Source of the DNA: an uncultured Lachnospiraceae bacterium
GTDB taxonomy: Bacteria > Bacillota > Clostridia > Lachnospirales > Lachnospiraceae
Direction of reading: 5' to 3'
Assembly: GCA_903789615.1 (NCBI GenBank)
Contig: CAIFEV010000011.1
Location: forward strand, 1 to 64,000
Length of the DNA: 64,000 bases
This document shows, piece by piece, positions 35,327 to 43,313 of the stretch. Under the pieces are notes generated by a model. It saw only the letters and a list, made by a program, of their open reading frames with translations. It was not told the DNA's origin and did not search any database. A program made the position numbers and the translations under genes. The first letter of the stretch is position 1; each line of letters begins with the position of its first letter.

Positions 35327-36817
35327 TCACCCGTGCGGAAGTTCCCGCACATCAAGACGCAGCAGTTTCGTCGTATTCTCATCAATCAGCGCGTCCTGGC
35401 TGCGCCGCACGCCGACCGCCCAGTACACCCGGCTTCCCGCCGCAAGAAGCAGCAGACCGCTTCTTACTTCTTTCGGGACTTTCCGGTCCTTTAGCACTTT
35501 CGAAAGCGGCGCACCAGACGCCTCTCCCGTGCGGAGAAAGTCGCCTTTCCGCGGATTTCTGAGCACTAATCCATCTTGCATTTTATCATAATCAAAGAAC
35601 TTCGTGAACTCATTATCCCGGTCCCTGTCAAATTTTGCGGCAAAGCCGGCCTGCACCTCCCATCTTCCGAAGCGCAGGCGCACCGGGCCGCTCTCATCAA
35701 GCCCCGCAAGGGCGCCCTCAAGGTTCACCGGCATCTCCCGGTTCTCTTCCTGCCCCGCCTCTTCGGGACCTCCCGGCACCTCAATGTACAGCTTTCCGTA
35801 GCTGTTTTTCACCCGCACACCATACGGAAGAATCACCTCTGACCCCGTCCGGTTCGCAAGAAGCCCCATGACTGCCTGTATGTGCGCGGCGCCGATATCC
35901 CTCTCGTGCCCGGAAACCTTTACGAGCGCCGCAAGAAGTGCCTGTCTGGCAAGGAGCGGCGGCGCTTCCTCAAGCGTGCGGATGTCAAGCGTGACTCCTG
36001 CGTTTCCTCCGGCGGCCTGTGCCCGCGGGTCAGCCGCCTGTGCCCTGGCCAGAAGTGCCCCGCTCTGCTCACGGATCAGTTCGCCCGCCTCGGCGAGCTG
36101 TCCGGCCGCCTGTGCGATGTGCCGGACCGCCTGCGCGTTGATCTCTGAGAGGCCAGGCATCACGTCGGCGCGCAGGATGGCCCGCGCGTTGTCGCGTCCG
36201 AAATTTGTGCTGTCCGTGACGTACGGCTGGCCCTCCGCCATCAGAAATGCCTCGGTGTCCTGCCTTGTCAGGCACAGCAGCGGGCGCACGATGTCGCCTG
36301 CCTTCGGGCTCATGCCGGCCAGTCCCGTCAGCCCGGTGCCCCGCGCGAGCCGAAACAGCACCGTCTCCGCCTGGTCCGTCGCTGTGTGTGCGACCGCAAT
36401 CAGCGCCCCCGGCACCGCCTCCCGCAGCGCCGCGTAGCGTAAGTTTCTGGCCGCCTCCTCGAGCGAAATCTTCGCCCGCTTTGCCTCCCCCGGCGCATCG
36501 ACCCTTTTCATGACAAATGGTACGTCAAGCCTCGCGCAGAGGTCTCTTGTAAACTCGGCGTCCGCATCGGCCTGCGCCCCGCGGATCTGGTGATGAACAT
36601 GCACTGCTGTGAGACTCGGCCGCACTTCCGGCGGCATCTGCGCAAAAAGTCTGCGCAAAATAAACAGGAGGCATACCGAGTCAGCCCCGCCCGATACTCC
36701 GGCGGCAACTGCCCGGCAGCCCCCGAACAACTCCCTCTCTCTGCAGAAGTCCCGAACGGTTTTAAGGATCTGCTCCTGTCTCTTTCCGGGACTTTCCTTT
36801 CCGCTTGTCTTATTCAT
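35327..36817 (-). CDS. tilS: tRNA(Ile)-lysidine synthetase TilS
   Basis: A 496-aa N-type ATP pyrophosphatase with the PP-loop SGGADS at residues 42-47, the HHQIRGAQADADAEF segment and AARNLRYAALREA. TilS-specific substrate-binding domains follow (LRNPRKGDFLRTG near the C-terminus). It changes C34 of tRNA-Ile(CAU) to lysidine so that AUA is decoded. Its ATG overlaps the divIC stop by four bases (ATGA). The residue 25-40 segment is normal for the family. Confidence 0.95.
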   Translation of the reverse strand: MNKTSGKESPGKRQEQILKTVRDFCRERELFGGCRAVAAGVSGGADSVCLLFILRRLFAQMPPEVRPSLTAVHVHHQIRGAQADADAEFTRDLCARLDVPFVMKRVDAPGEAKRAKISLEEAARNLRYAALREAVPGALIAVAHTATDQAETVLFRLARGTGLTGLAGMSPKAGDIVRPLLCLTRQDTEAFLMAEGQPYVTDSTNFGRDNARAILRADVMPGLSEINAQAVRHIAQAAGQLAEAGELIREQSGALLARAQAADPRAQAAGGNAGVTLDIRTLEEAPPLLARQALLAALVKVSGHERDIGAAHIQAVMGLLANRTGSEVILPYGVRVKNSYGKLYIEVPGGPEEAGQEENREMPVNLEGALAGLDESGPVRLRFGRWEVQAGFAAKFDRDRDNEFTKFFDYDKMQDGLVLRNPRKGDFLRTGEASGAPLSKVLKDRKVPKEVRSGLLLLAAGSRVYWAVGVRRSQDALIDENTTKLLRLDVRELPHG

Positions 36818-37155
36818 TGTCCGCTGACGGCGCGGAAAAGGATTTCATCCGGATACACGAGTCCGAACTTTTCCTGCGCGATTTCCTCCACGTAGCCCTG
36901 CGTCTGCATGTATTCTTCTCTGGCCCTGAGAGCTTCCTGCCGCTCTTTCTGCGCTGCAACCTGCGCGTTCAGGCTCTCGATCTGCGCCTCATACTGCTGA
37001 TTCTTCGCGCGAAGCTGCAGTCCGTTTGCGACAAGAATGGCAGCCAGAAGAACGATTGCGGCAGCCGCTGCGGCACCGCCGATCTGAATGGTCCTTTTCC
37101 TGCGGCGCTTTCTGCGCTCTTTCACTTTCGCCGTGATGTATTTGCCGTGTGCCAA
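36814..37155 (-). CDS. divIC: Septum formation initiator DivIC/FtsB-like
   Basis: The best start is TTG 37155, six bases after AAAGGAGG, giving 113 aa; an earlier TTG would place the ribosome site inside the gene. A basic cytoplasmic tail (KERRKRRRKRT) precedes one helix (AAAAAAIVLLAAILVANGLQ), a coiled coil (~60-95) and GYVEEIAQEKFGLVYPDEIL, the DivIC/FtsB extracytoplasmic motif. It joins the FtsL-DivIB-DivIC divisome complex. It precedes tilS with a four-base overlap. Confidence 0.9.
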   Translation of the reverse strand: MAHGKYITAKVKERRKRRRKRTIQIGGAAAAAAIVLLAAILVANGLQLRAKNQQYEAQIESLNAQVAAQKERQEALRAREEYMQTQGYVEEIAQEKFGLVYPDEILFRAVSGQ

Positions 37156-37245
37156 CGGATGCCTCCTTTCCTGCAAAGGCGTTATAAAGGCATGCCTGCG
37201 CTTTCAGCGCAGACCTGTCTTCCTATACAGACATCATAACACAAT

Positions 37246-37485
37246 TTATATGTATTCGAACATTTCGGCTGCGTCTTCTTTGTGAATTGTTTCTTTCACA
37301 TCTTTGACACGCACTTTCACGTCCCGGTTTCCGAACCGGATCTCCAGCACATCGCCCGCTTTCACTTCCGCGGACGCCTTGGCCGGGCGGCCGTTTATCG
37401 TGACGCGGCCCGCGTCGCAGGCCTCATTGGCCACGGTCCGCCTCTTTATGAGGCGGGATACTTTCAGGTATTTGTCAAGGCGCAT
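37246..37485 (-). CDS. rqcP: S4-domain RNA-binding protein RqcP
   Basis: ATG 37485 follows AAAGGAGAG and gives a 79-aa protein made almost wholly of an S4 fold: RLDKYLKVSRLIKRRTVANE, then AGRVTINGRPAKASAEV and KAGDVLEIRFG. The small size and the position before divIC match Bacillus RqcP (YabO), which helps RqcH add alanine tails to stalled nascent chains on 50S subunits. The proteobacterial Hsp15 (HslR) is the alternative name for the same fold. Confidence 0.92.
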   Translation of the reverse strand: MRLDKYLKVSRLIKRRTVANEACDAGRVTINGRPAKASAEVKAGDVLEIRFGNRDVKVRVKDVKETIHKEDAAEMFEYI

Positions 37486-37510
37486 ACACAGCTCTCCTTT
37501 TCCGGTAAAG

Positions 37511-37547
37511 TTAAAAGGACTGCTGCGCATGCACGAGCAGCAGTCCC
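37511..37547 (-). terminator. Terminator of hup
   Basis: GGACTGCTGC and GCAGCAGTCC form a perfect 10-bp stem with a 10-base loop, followed on the minus strand by TTTT. It lies between the hup stop and rqcP start. Confidence 0.82.
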
Positions 37548-37584
37548 ATCTTCACGTCTCTTTTGTATCGGTCCGCCTTCTGAC

Positions 37585-37860
37585 TCAGGCGTTGACAGCG
37601 TCCTTCAGTGCCTTGCCAGGTCTGAACTTCGGTGCCTTCACGGCCGCAATGGTGATGGTCTTTCCTGTCTGCGGGTTCTTGCCGGTTCTCTCCGATCTGT
37701 CGATTACTTCAAAGGAACCGAACCCGATCATCTGAACCTTCTCGCCCCTGACAAGAGCATCTGTGACCACTTCGGAAAATGCATTCAGAAAGCTCTCGCA
37801 GTCCTTTTTGGTGAGTTTTGTTTTCGCGGCAATTTCCGCCGTCAGCTCCGTCTTGTTCAT
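37585..37860 (-). CDS. hup: HU-family DNA-binding protein
   Basis: A 91-aa protein of exact HU length. MNKTELTAEIAAKTKLTKKD forms the dimer helices, VQMIGFGSFEVIDRSERTGK the beta arm base, NPQTGKTITIAA the arm tip with its intercalating Pro, and APKFRPGKALKDAVN the C-terminal helix. HU bends and compacts DNA and assists replication and recombination. It is transcribed alone from a strong promoter with its own terminator. The promoter overlaps that of the divergent GltD-like gene. Confidence 0.96.
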   Translation of the reverse strand: MNKTELTAEIAAKTKLTKKDCESFLNAFSEVVTDALVRGEKVQMIGFGSFEVIDRSERTGKNPQTGKTITIAAVKAPKFRPGKALKDAVNA

Positions 37861-37914
37861 GTTGTAAAAACTCTCCTTAATCGCTTAAATTCGCTATTTC
37901 AAGCACTTATTGAA

Positions 37915-37943
37915 TATATATCATTCCCCATCTCACTTGTCAA
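37915..37943 (-). promoter_or_regulatory. hup promoter
   Basis: On the minus strand a perfect -35 TTGACA (37943-37938), a 17-base spacer and TATATA (37920-37915) sit 55 bases before the hup ATG. Confidence 0.78.
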
Positions 37944-37965
37944 CATCGGCTCCGGATTCTATAAT
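37937..37965 (+). promoter_or_regulatory. Promoter of the GltD-like gene, sharing its -35 with hup
   Basis: TTGTCA (37937-37942), a 17-base spacer and a perfect TATAAT (37960-37965). Its -35 occupies five of the same six base pairs as the hup -35 on the other strand. Confidence 0.75.
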
Positions 37966-38051
37966 AAATAATTACAACCGATATGTATTTCGTGAACGGA
38001 TTCCGGAACAATTTTCTTGCCAATTTAGCATATCTGTGAAAGGAACTCACT

Positions 38052-39323
38052 ATGTCTCTCCATGTACTTGACGAAGCTTCCCGCTGTCTGCAGTGTAAGA
38101 ATCCCAGATGCAGGGAGGGCTGCCCGATTCACACAGACATCCCGACTGCGATCCGTCTGCTGCGGGAGGGAAAGTTAAATGAAGCCGGCTGGATGCTCTT
38201 TGAGAACAACCCGCTCACCACGGTCTGCTCGCTCATCTGCAACCACGAAAATCAGTGCGAGGGTCACTGCATACGCGGCATCAAGGGGGCACCCGTACAT
38301 TTCTCAATCATTGAAAACTACATCTCCGAGACATACGCCAATCAGATGACCAAGGGGCCCAGCATCAAGAACGGACAGCGGGTTGCCATCATCGGATCGG
38401 GACCGGCGGGGCTCACGATCGCTGTCATCCTGCAGCGCTACGGGTATGATGTGACCATTTTCGAGGGCAAGGACAAGATCGGCGGTGTCCTGCGCTACGG
38501 CATCCCGGAATTCCGTCTGCCCAAATCGGTGCTCGACGACTTCGAGTACCGCCACCTGCGCATGAAGGACATCAAGATCCGCCCCAACACGACGATCGGC
38601 ACGGCCATCACCATCAGCGATATCTTCCGGGACGGGTACAGTTCCATCTTCATCGGGACCGGCGTGTGGAAACCGAATGTCCTGCACATCAAGGGCGAGA
38701 CTTTCGGCAATGTGCACTTCGGCATCAACTATCTGAACAACCCGGACAGCTATCACCTCGGCAGCCGTGTAAGTGTCATCGGCGCCGGGAACGCCGCCAT
38801 GGATGTGGCCCGCACCGCGATCCGCAAGGGCGTGCGGCACCTGACCTGTTTCTCGCTCACGAAAAAAATAGCCGCGAGTCAGCATGAGTTCAGCTACGCG
38901 CAGCTGGAAGGTGTGGATTTCGAGTACAACTGGAAACCCGTCCAGATTCAGGATGACGGCGTGATCTTCCGGAAGATCGAAGAAAAGGAAGACGGGACGC
39001 TTGAGGAGATTCCGGACAGCGACAAGTTCTTCCCGTCTGACTCCGTGATCATCTCCATCAGCCAGGGCCCGCAGAACCGCCTCGTCAACACGACGCGCGG
39101 CCTGCACACCAACGACCGCGGCCTTCTGGAGGCCGACGACACCGGCCACACCTCCGTGCCCGGAATCTTTGCGTCCGGCGACGTCGTCGCCGGTGCCCGC
39201 ACCGTTGTCGAAGCCGTCGCTCACTCCAAGATCGTGGCCGAATCCATGCACCATTATATGCAGGGCCTGAAAAGCGGCGCGACGCACCTGCCGACCGAAG
39301 AAGAACTGGATCGGACAAGATGA
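38052..39323 (+). CDS. NAD(P)H-dependent glutamate synthase small subunit-like oxidoreductase
   Basis: ATG 38052 follows GAAAGGAAC; 423 aa. The N-terminal Cys-rich domain (CLQCKNPRCREGCPIHTDIP and CSLICNHENQCEGHC) binds two 4Fe-4S clusters. An FAD Rossmann fold (VAIIGSGPAGLTIAVILQRY) and an NAD(P)H Rossmann fold (VSVIGAGNAAMDVARTAIRK) follow, with GIFASGDVVAGARTVVEAV at the FAD C-terminal site. This is the GltD/NfnB-type electron-input subunit. No large glutamate synthase subunit is next to it, so the electron acceptor is unknown. The gene is monocistronic. Confidence 0.9.
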   Translation: MSLHVLDEASRCLQCKNPRCREGCPIHTDIPTAIRLLREGKLNEAGWMLFENNPLTTVCSLICNHENQCEGHCIRGIKGAPVHFSIIENYISETYANQMTKGPSIKNGQRVAIIGSGPAGLTIAVILQRYGYDVTIFEGKDKIGGVLRYGIPEFRLPKSVLDDFEYRHLRMKDIKIRPNTTIGTAITISDIFRDGYSSIFIGTGVWKPNVLHIKGETFGNVHFGINYLNNPDSYHLGSRVSVIGAGNAAMDVARTAIRKGVRHLTCFSLTKKIAASQHEFSYAQLEGVDFEYNWKPVQIQDDGVIFRKIEEKEDGTLEEIPDSDKFFPSDSVIISISQGPQNRLVNTTRGLHTNDRGLLEADDTGHTSVPGIFASGDVVAGARTVVEAVAHSKIVAESMHHYMQGLKSGATHLPTEEELDRTR

Positions 39324-39353
39324 AGAGACGGTTTACCCTTCCGTCTCTTCATC
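39319..39353. terminator. Hairpin between convergent genes
   Basis: GATGAAGAGACGG and CCGTCTCTTCATC form a perfect 13-bp stem around a 9-base loop. It spans the stop codon of the GltD-like gene and the last codons of the gene on the other strand. No long T-run follows on either side, so termination efficiency is uncertain. Confidence 0.55.
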
Positions 39354-39962
39354 CAGAAACAGTTCCCGGAAGTAGGGGAGTGTCTCCACCCAGCGGCAGT
39401 ACTCGTGCCACTCTTCCAGCTTGTGATTTCGTCTGGCGAAGTACTGGTTCACGAGGGTCTCGTAATTCAGTGTGACGGTGCGCATCTGGTTGTAGCTCTC
39501 CGGAAGAAGCTGGATCATGTCGTACCAGAGCTGCTTGTCCTTTGTCTGCACATACTGGCCGCGGATCTCCTCAAGGTACGCGATCACGCTGTCCAGCATT
39601 GAAAGCGTCTTCTCGTCCATGTGGTCATGGGAGAAGTCGTCCCGCTCAAACGGTTTCGCGTGGATCTTGTGCATCGTGGACGTGGAGTTGGCCACGGTCG
39701 CAATCTTGTACGTGTCGAATTCTTTCCACCAGTAGATCGGCGCCGTGATGTCAACCGACACGAAGATCTGGCGGATGAACTTGCGGTGGTCGCTCCCGGC
39801 CCGAGCCAGGCGCTTCGCGAGATCCAGGTCATTGGGCCCGAAGGTGAATGTCCCGTCTGGAGCCGTGTGGCTGTCGCTTCTGCTCCAGCTGTTCAACGGA
39901 TTTCTGGCTCCCCGCATGGCGTTCTCGAAATTCATGACGGCCGTACGCTCCATCTTTATCAT
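39333..39962 (-). CDS. Conserved hypothetical, possibly ThyX-related
   Basis: A 209-aa soluble protein; ATG 39962 has AAGGAG nine bases before it. It is rich in aromatic and charged residues. The run RAGSDHRKFIRQIFVSVDIT, then APIYWWKEFDTYKIATVANS and TSTMHKI, has the layout of the flavin-dependent thymidylate synthase ThyX core (R-Q-x-x-RHR-x7-S). The signature Arg-His-Arg is not there (FDTYK instead), so thymidylate synthase activity is unlikely. The C-terminus NQMRTVTLNYETLVNQYFAR resembles the ThyX last helices. The resemblance is by eye and uncertain. It lies 88 bases after the scrB stop. Confidence 0.5.
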   Translation of the reverse strand: MIKMERTAVMNFENAMRGARNPLNSWSRSDSHTAPDGTFTFGPNDLDLAKRLARAGSDHRKFIRQIFVSVDITAPIYWWKEFDTYKIATVANSTSTMHKIHAKPFERDDFSHDHMDEKTLSMLDSVIAYLEEIRGQYVQTKDKQLWYDMIQLLPESYNQMRTVTLNYETLVNQYFARRNHKLEEWHEYCRWVETLPYFRELFLDEETEG

Positions 39963-40003
39963 TATGGTCTTCTCCTTTTTTTGTTTCCGTTACATAGTAA
40001 ATT

Positions 40004-40027
40004 GCGGGAGCGCCTAAGCTCTCCCGC
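40004..40027 (-). terminator. Weak hairpin after the sucrose operon
   Basis: GCGGGAG and CTCCCGC pair around a 10-base loop 24 bases after the scrB stop. The T-tract after it on the minus strand is poor (CAATTTAC). Confidence 0.5.
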
Positions 40028-40050
40028 ATGTCTTTCTCATTCCCTGCGCA

Positions 40051-41409
40051 TTACACGTTCAGCTCATAGATGCGCCCCGAGAGGCCCCTGCCGTACGTGT
40101 GAAGCGGCAGCGCACTCTGCGGATAAATCCTGGTCGTAAAGACTTCCTCTCCGTCGTTGACGAAGATTTCCGCCGAGGAGACGTCGACCACAATATCAAG
40201 CTTCTGTACATCCCCCACAATGGCGCGTCTGCCCGAGCGGCCGGCGCCGATGCTGTTTCCCCAGTTTGTGAAGAGCAGCGCCATGCGGCCCTGCGCCTGC
40301 GAGTAATGCAGCTCCATGTCGCCGAAACGCACGGAGAAATCGCCTCCCGCATTTTCCAGTTCCGCGTGAAAGCAGCTGTACGGACGGCTGTCTGTCCCCG
40401 GGATGATTTCCCCGGCCGCGCCGTGAAGCATCCCGATCTCCGGGATAAGCCGCTGCGCGATCCGCGTCCGGCCGTCCTTCTCATAAACTTCCAGCACGCG
40501 GGGAAGGGTCAGCATGTGCTGCCAGCCGGCCTCCGTGGACGGATTCGGGAACGGGCTGTCGGACATTCCCATCCAGCCGATGAAGAGCCGGCGCCCCTGC
40601 TCGTCCACAAAGCTCTGCGGCGCATAGAAGTCAAAGCCTCTGTCCCATTCCGTGAAATCCTGCAGCTTTCCGTCCTGAAGCGTGAAATACCCGGACTGAT
40701 AGATGTTGTTGTAAAGAATCCCATCTGCTCTGACTCCCTGCGGGCAGACGGACAGAAATCTCCTGCCGTCCAGCGTAAAGAGATCCGGGCACTCCCACAT
40801 GTAGCCGAACGGCTCCTGTGTGGTGAGAACTTTTTCCGTCTTCCAGTGCTCCGAGTCTTCTGATGCGAACAGGACCGCCTCGCCCTTGTCCGCCTTTGTG
40901 CGGGCGCCGAGCACCATGTAGTACTTTCCGTCTTCCTTCCAGACCTTCGGGTCGCGGATGTGGCAGCTGATGTTGGCCGGATAGTCGGCATTGGTCATGA
41001 CCGTCTTCTTCGGGGTAAAGGTGCTGCCGCCGTCGCGGCTCTCCACAAGGATCGTGTTGGAGAGCCGTCCGGCCGTCGTGTAGTCATAATCGCCCGGCAG
41101 CTTCACGTTGCCGGTGTAATACAGTTTCATCACGCCGTTTTCGATCAGCGCCGAGCCCGAGTACGCCCCGTCCCGGTCTGCTCTTGTGTCCGGCGCAATG
41201 GGCGCACCTTTAAACTCCCAGTGCAGAAGATCCTTCGAGACGCTGTGCCCCCAGAAAACCCTGCCGCTGCCGTCGGCTGCGTCCGGCCGGTACTGATAGA
41301 ACGCGTGATAGACGCCGTCTGTCTGGCACAGGCCGTTCGGGTCATTAACCCAGCCGCCATTCTGCGGAAAAATGTGAAACTTCGGGTTCCATTTGCTGTC
41401 GGTAATCAT
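40051..41409 (-). CDS. scrB: Sucrose-6-phosphate hydrolase / GH32 beta-fructosidase
   Basis: A 452-aa cytosolic enzyme. The five-bladed propeller carries the GH32 residues: nucleophile Asp in WVNDPNGLCQ (near residue 22), transition-state Asp in CHIRDPKVWK and acid/base Glu in MWECPDLFTL. A C-terminal beta-sandwich follows (~330-450). With no signal peptide and a PTS permease directly upstream (stop and start touch at 41409), the substrate should be sucrose-6-phosphate or another phosphorylated fructoside, split to glucose-6-phosphate and fructose. Confidence 0.93.
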   Translation of the reverse strand: MITDSKWNPKFHIFPQNGGWVNDPNGLCQTDGVYHAFYQYRPDAADGSGRVFWGHSVSKDLLHWEFKGAPIAPDTRADRDGAYSGSALIENGVMKLYYTGNVKLPGDYDYTTAGRLSNTILVESRDGGSTFTPKKTVMTNADYPANISCHIRDPKVWKEDGKYYMVLGARTKADKGEAVLFASEDSEHWKTEKVLTTQEPFGYMWECPDLFTLDGRRFLSVCPQGVRADGILYNNIYQSGYFTLQDGKLQDFTEWDRGFDFYAPQSFVDEQGRRLFIGWMGMSDSPFPNPSTEAGWQHMLTLPRVLEVYEKDGRTRIAQRLIPEIGMLHGAAGEIIPGTDSRPYSCFHAELENAGGDFSVRFGDMELHYSQAQGRMALLFTNWGNSIGAGRSGRRAIVGDVQKLDIVVDVSSAEIFVNDGEEVFTTRIYPQSALPLHTYGRGLSGRIYELNV

Positions 41410-43313
41410 TATTTCTCCACCACGATGCTGTCATTTTCCACGCGGACGTCTTTAAAGTCGTCCACGTTGGTCACTACCATCGGCGTCACCGTCTTGAGTC
41501 CGGCCGCCTGAATCTGCGCAAGATCGGCCGTCATCAGGACGTCGCCCTTCTTAAAGTGTGCCTGATCCTCCACCTTATAGGCAAACGGCTTTCCGCCGAG
41601 TCCCACGGTGTCCAGGCCCACATGGATCAGGACTTCCGCGCCCAGATCCGAGCGGATCGCGATCGCATGTCCCGAGTCAAAGAGCATCAGAACGGAACCG
41701 TCAAACGGGGCCCGCACCGTGCCGTCCGTCGGGCTGACGGCGATGCCCTTTCCGAGCGCCTCCGAGGCAAATGTCTCGTCCGGCGCCTCGGTGACCGGAA
41801 TCACGGCTCCGCTCATCGGAGCCGGGATCACTTCCGTAAAATGTTCATCCTTTTCGACCGCCGGTGTCGGATTTTCCTCCACCGCCTCCGCCGCTTTTCC
41901 GGCTTCAACGGCCGCGCCGTCCGGATTCTCATCCTCCGGCTTCAGTCCGAGCGCCCAGGAGATCGCAAACGACACGGCAAAGGCAACCGCCATATCCAGC
42001 GCGTATCCCGCGATCGTCTCCGTGGTGATCAGGAATCCGAAGATACCGGTGATGCCGTATGCCGTCGCGTACACGCCGGTGATGGAGCCGACCATGGCGC
42101 CGGCGGCACCGCCGATCATGCCGGCGATGAACGGTCTGCGGTAGCGGACGTTGACACCGAAGATGGCCGGCTCGGTGATTCCCAGGAACGCGGAAAGGGA
42201 TGCCGGAAGTGCCATCTCCTTGATCTTTTTGTTTCTTGTCTTCAGTGCGATGGCAAGCGCCGCGCCGCCCTGCGCAACGTTGGCGGCCGTCGCGATCGGC
42301 ATCCAGATATTGCGGCCGCTCGCGGAGATCATCTCCGCCTCAATCGCATTGTACATATGGTGCAGACCTGCGACAACCGTGACGGCATAAATGGCGCCGA
42401 CCACCATTGCGCCGAATCCGAACGGAATCGTGATGAGCCACTGCACACCGGCGAGCACCCAGGTCTCGAGCTGTCCGAAGATCGGTCCGATGACGGCAAT
42501 GGTCAGGAAACCGGTCACCATGACGGATACCAGCGGCGTCACGAACAGGTCGATCATCTCCGGGACGACCTTGTGAAGCCTCTTCTCAATGGAAGCCAGC
42601 ACAAACACGGCGATGACGACCGGGATCACATGTCCCTGGTAGCCGACCTGGTTCACGTTGTACAGCCCGAAGATGCTCCATGTCTTCATCGTTCCGTTTG
42701 CGATGGCTTCCGCCGCCGACCATGCGTTGGTCAGGTTCGGGTGAACCATGATCATGCCGATGACGGCGCCGAGGAAGATGTTCGCACCGAACACCTTGGC
42801 CGCCGACACGGCGATGAGAATCGGCAGGAACGTAAACGCGACGTTGGCGAACATATCCAGCATCGAGTAGATGTCGGTCGTCTGGAAGGCCGGAACTGCT
42901 TTGCCGATGCCCTCCACCAGTCCCATCATCAGGCCCGATGCCACGATGGCCGGAATGATCGGGACGAATACATCGCCCAGCGTCTTCACCAGCCGCAGGA
43001 AGAAGTTCTGCTTCTGTGCCGCAGCCGCCTTGACATCATCCTTCGTGCCGGCTTCGATCCCGGCCTCTTTGATGAATTCATCGAAAACCTTGTTGACCGT
43101 ACCGGTCCCGAAAATGACCTGCAGCTGTCCGGAGGCCTCGAACACGCCCTTAACGCCGTCGATCGCCTCCACCTTTTTCTTGTCGGCCTTGCTGTTGTCC
43201 GCCACCACAAGGCGCAGCCTCGTGGCGCAGTGCGCGGCGGAGACGAGATTCCCCTTCCCGCCTATACACACAAGGACCTCGTGTGCGGATTTCCCATAAT
43301 CCATACTTTTCAC
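41409..43313 (-). CDS. scrA: PTS sucrose-family permease, IIBCA fusion
   Basis: 634 aa from GTG 43313; ATG 43304 is an equally good start because AGGAGGG lies 3-12 bases before the two. An N-terminal IIB domain carries the phosphocysteine in AAHCATRLRLVV. The ~10-helix IIC domain runs from ~105 to 460 (VPIIPAIVASGLMMGLVEGI). After an Ala/Glu/Pro linker, a C-terminal IIA(Glc-type) domain carries the phosphohistidine in VLIHVGLDTVGLGG. Sucrose and trehalose permeases share this IIBC type; the adjacent GH32 gene points to sucrose. The fused IIA removes the need for a separate EIIA. It overlaps the regulator stop by three bases. Confidence 0.93.
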   Translation of the reverse strand: MKSMDYGKSAHEVLVCIGGKGNLVSAAHCATRLRLVVADNSKADKKKVEAIDGVKGVFEASGQLQVIFGTGTVNKVFDEFIKEAGIEAGTKDDVKAAAAQKQNFFLRLVKTLGDVFVPIIPAIVASGLMMGLVEGIGKAVPAFQTTDIYSMLDMFANVAFTFLPILIAVSAAKVFGANIFLGAVIGMIMVHPNLTNAWSAAEAIANGTMKTWSIFGLYNVNQVGYQGHVIPVVIAVFVLASIEKRLHKVVPEMIDLFVTPLVSVMVTGFLTIAVIGPIFGQLETWVLAGVQWLITIPFGFGAMVVGAIYAVTVVAGLHHMYNAIEAEMISASGRNIWMPIATAANVAQGGAALAIALKTRNKKIKEMALPASLSAFLGITEPAIFGVNVRYRRPFIAGMIGGAAGAMVGSITGVYATAYGITGIFGFLITTETIAGYALDMAVAFAVSFAISWALGLKPEDENPDGAAVEAGKAAEAVEENPTPAVEKDEHFTEVIPAPMSGAVIPVTEAPDETFASEALGKGIAVSPTDGTVRAPFDGSVLMLFDSGHAIAIRSDLGAEVLIHVGLDTVGLGGKPFAYKVEDQAHFKKGDVLMTADLAQIQAAGLKTVTPMVVTNVDDFKDVRVENDSIVVEK

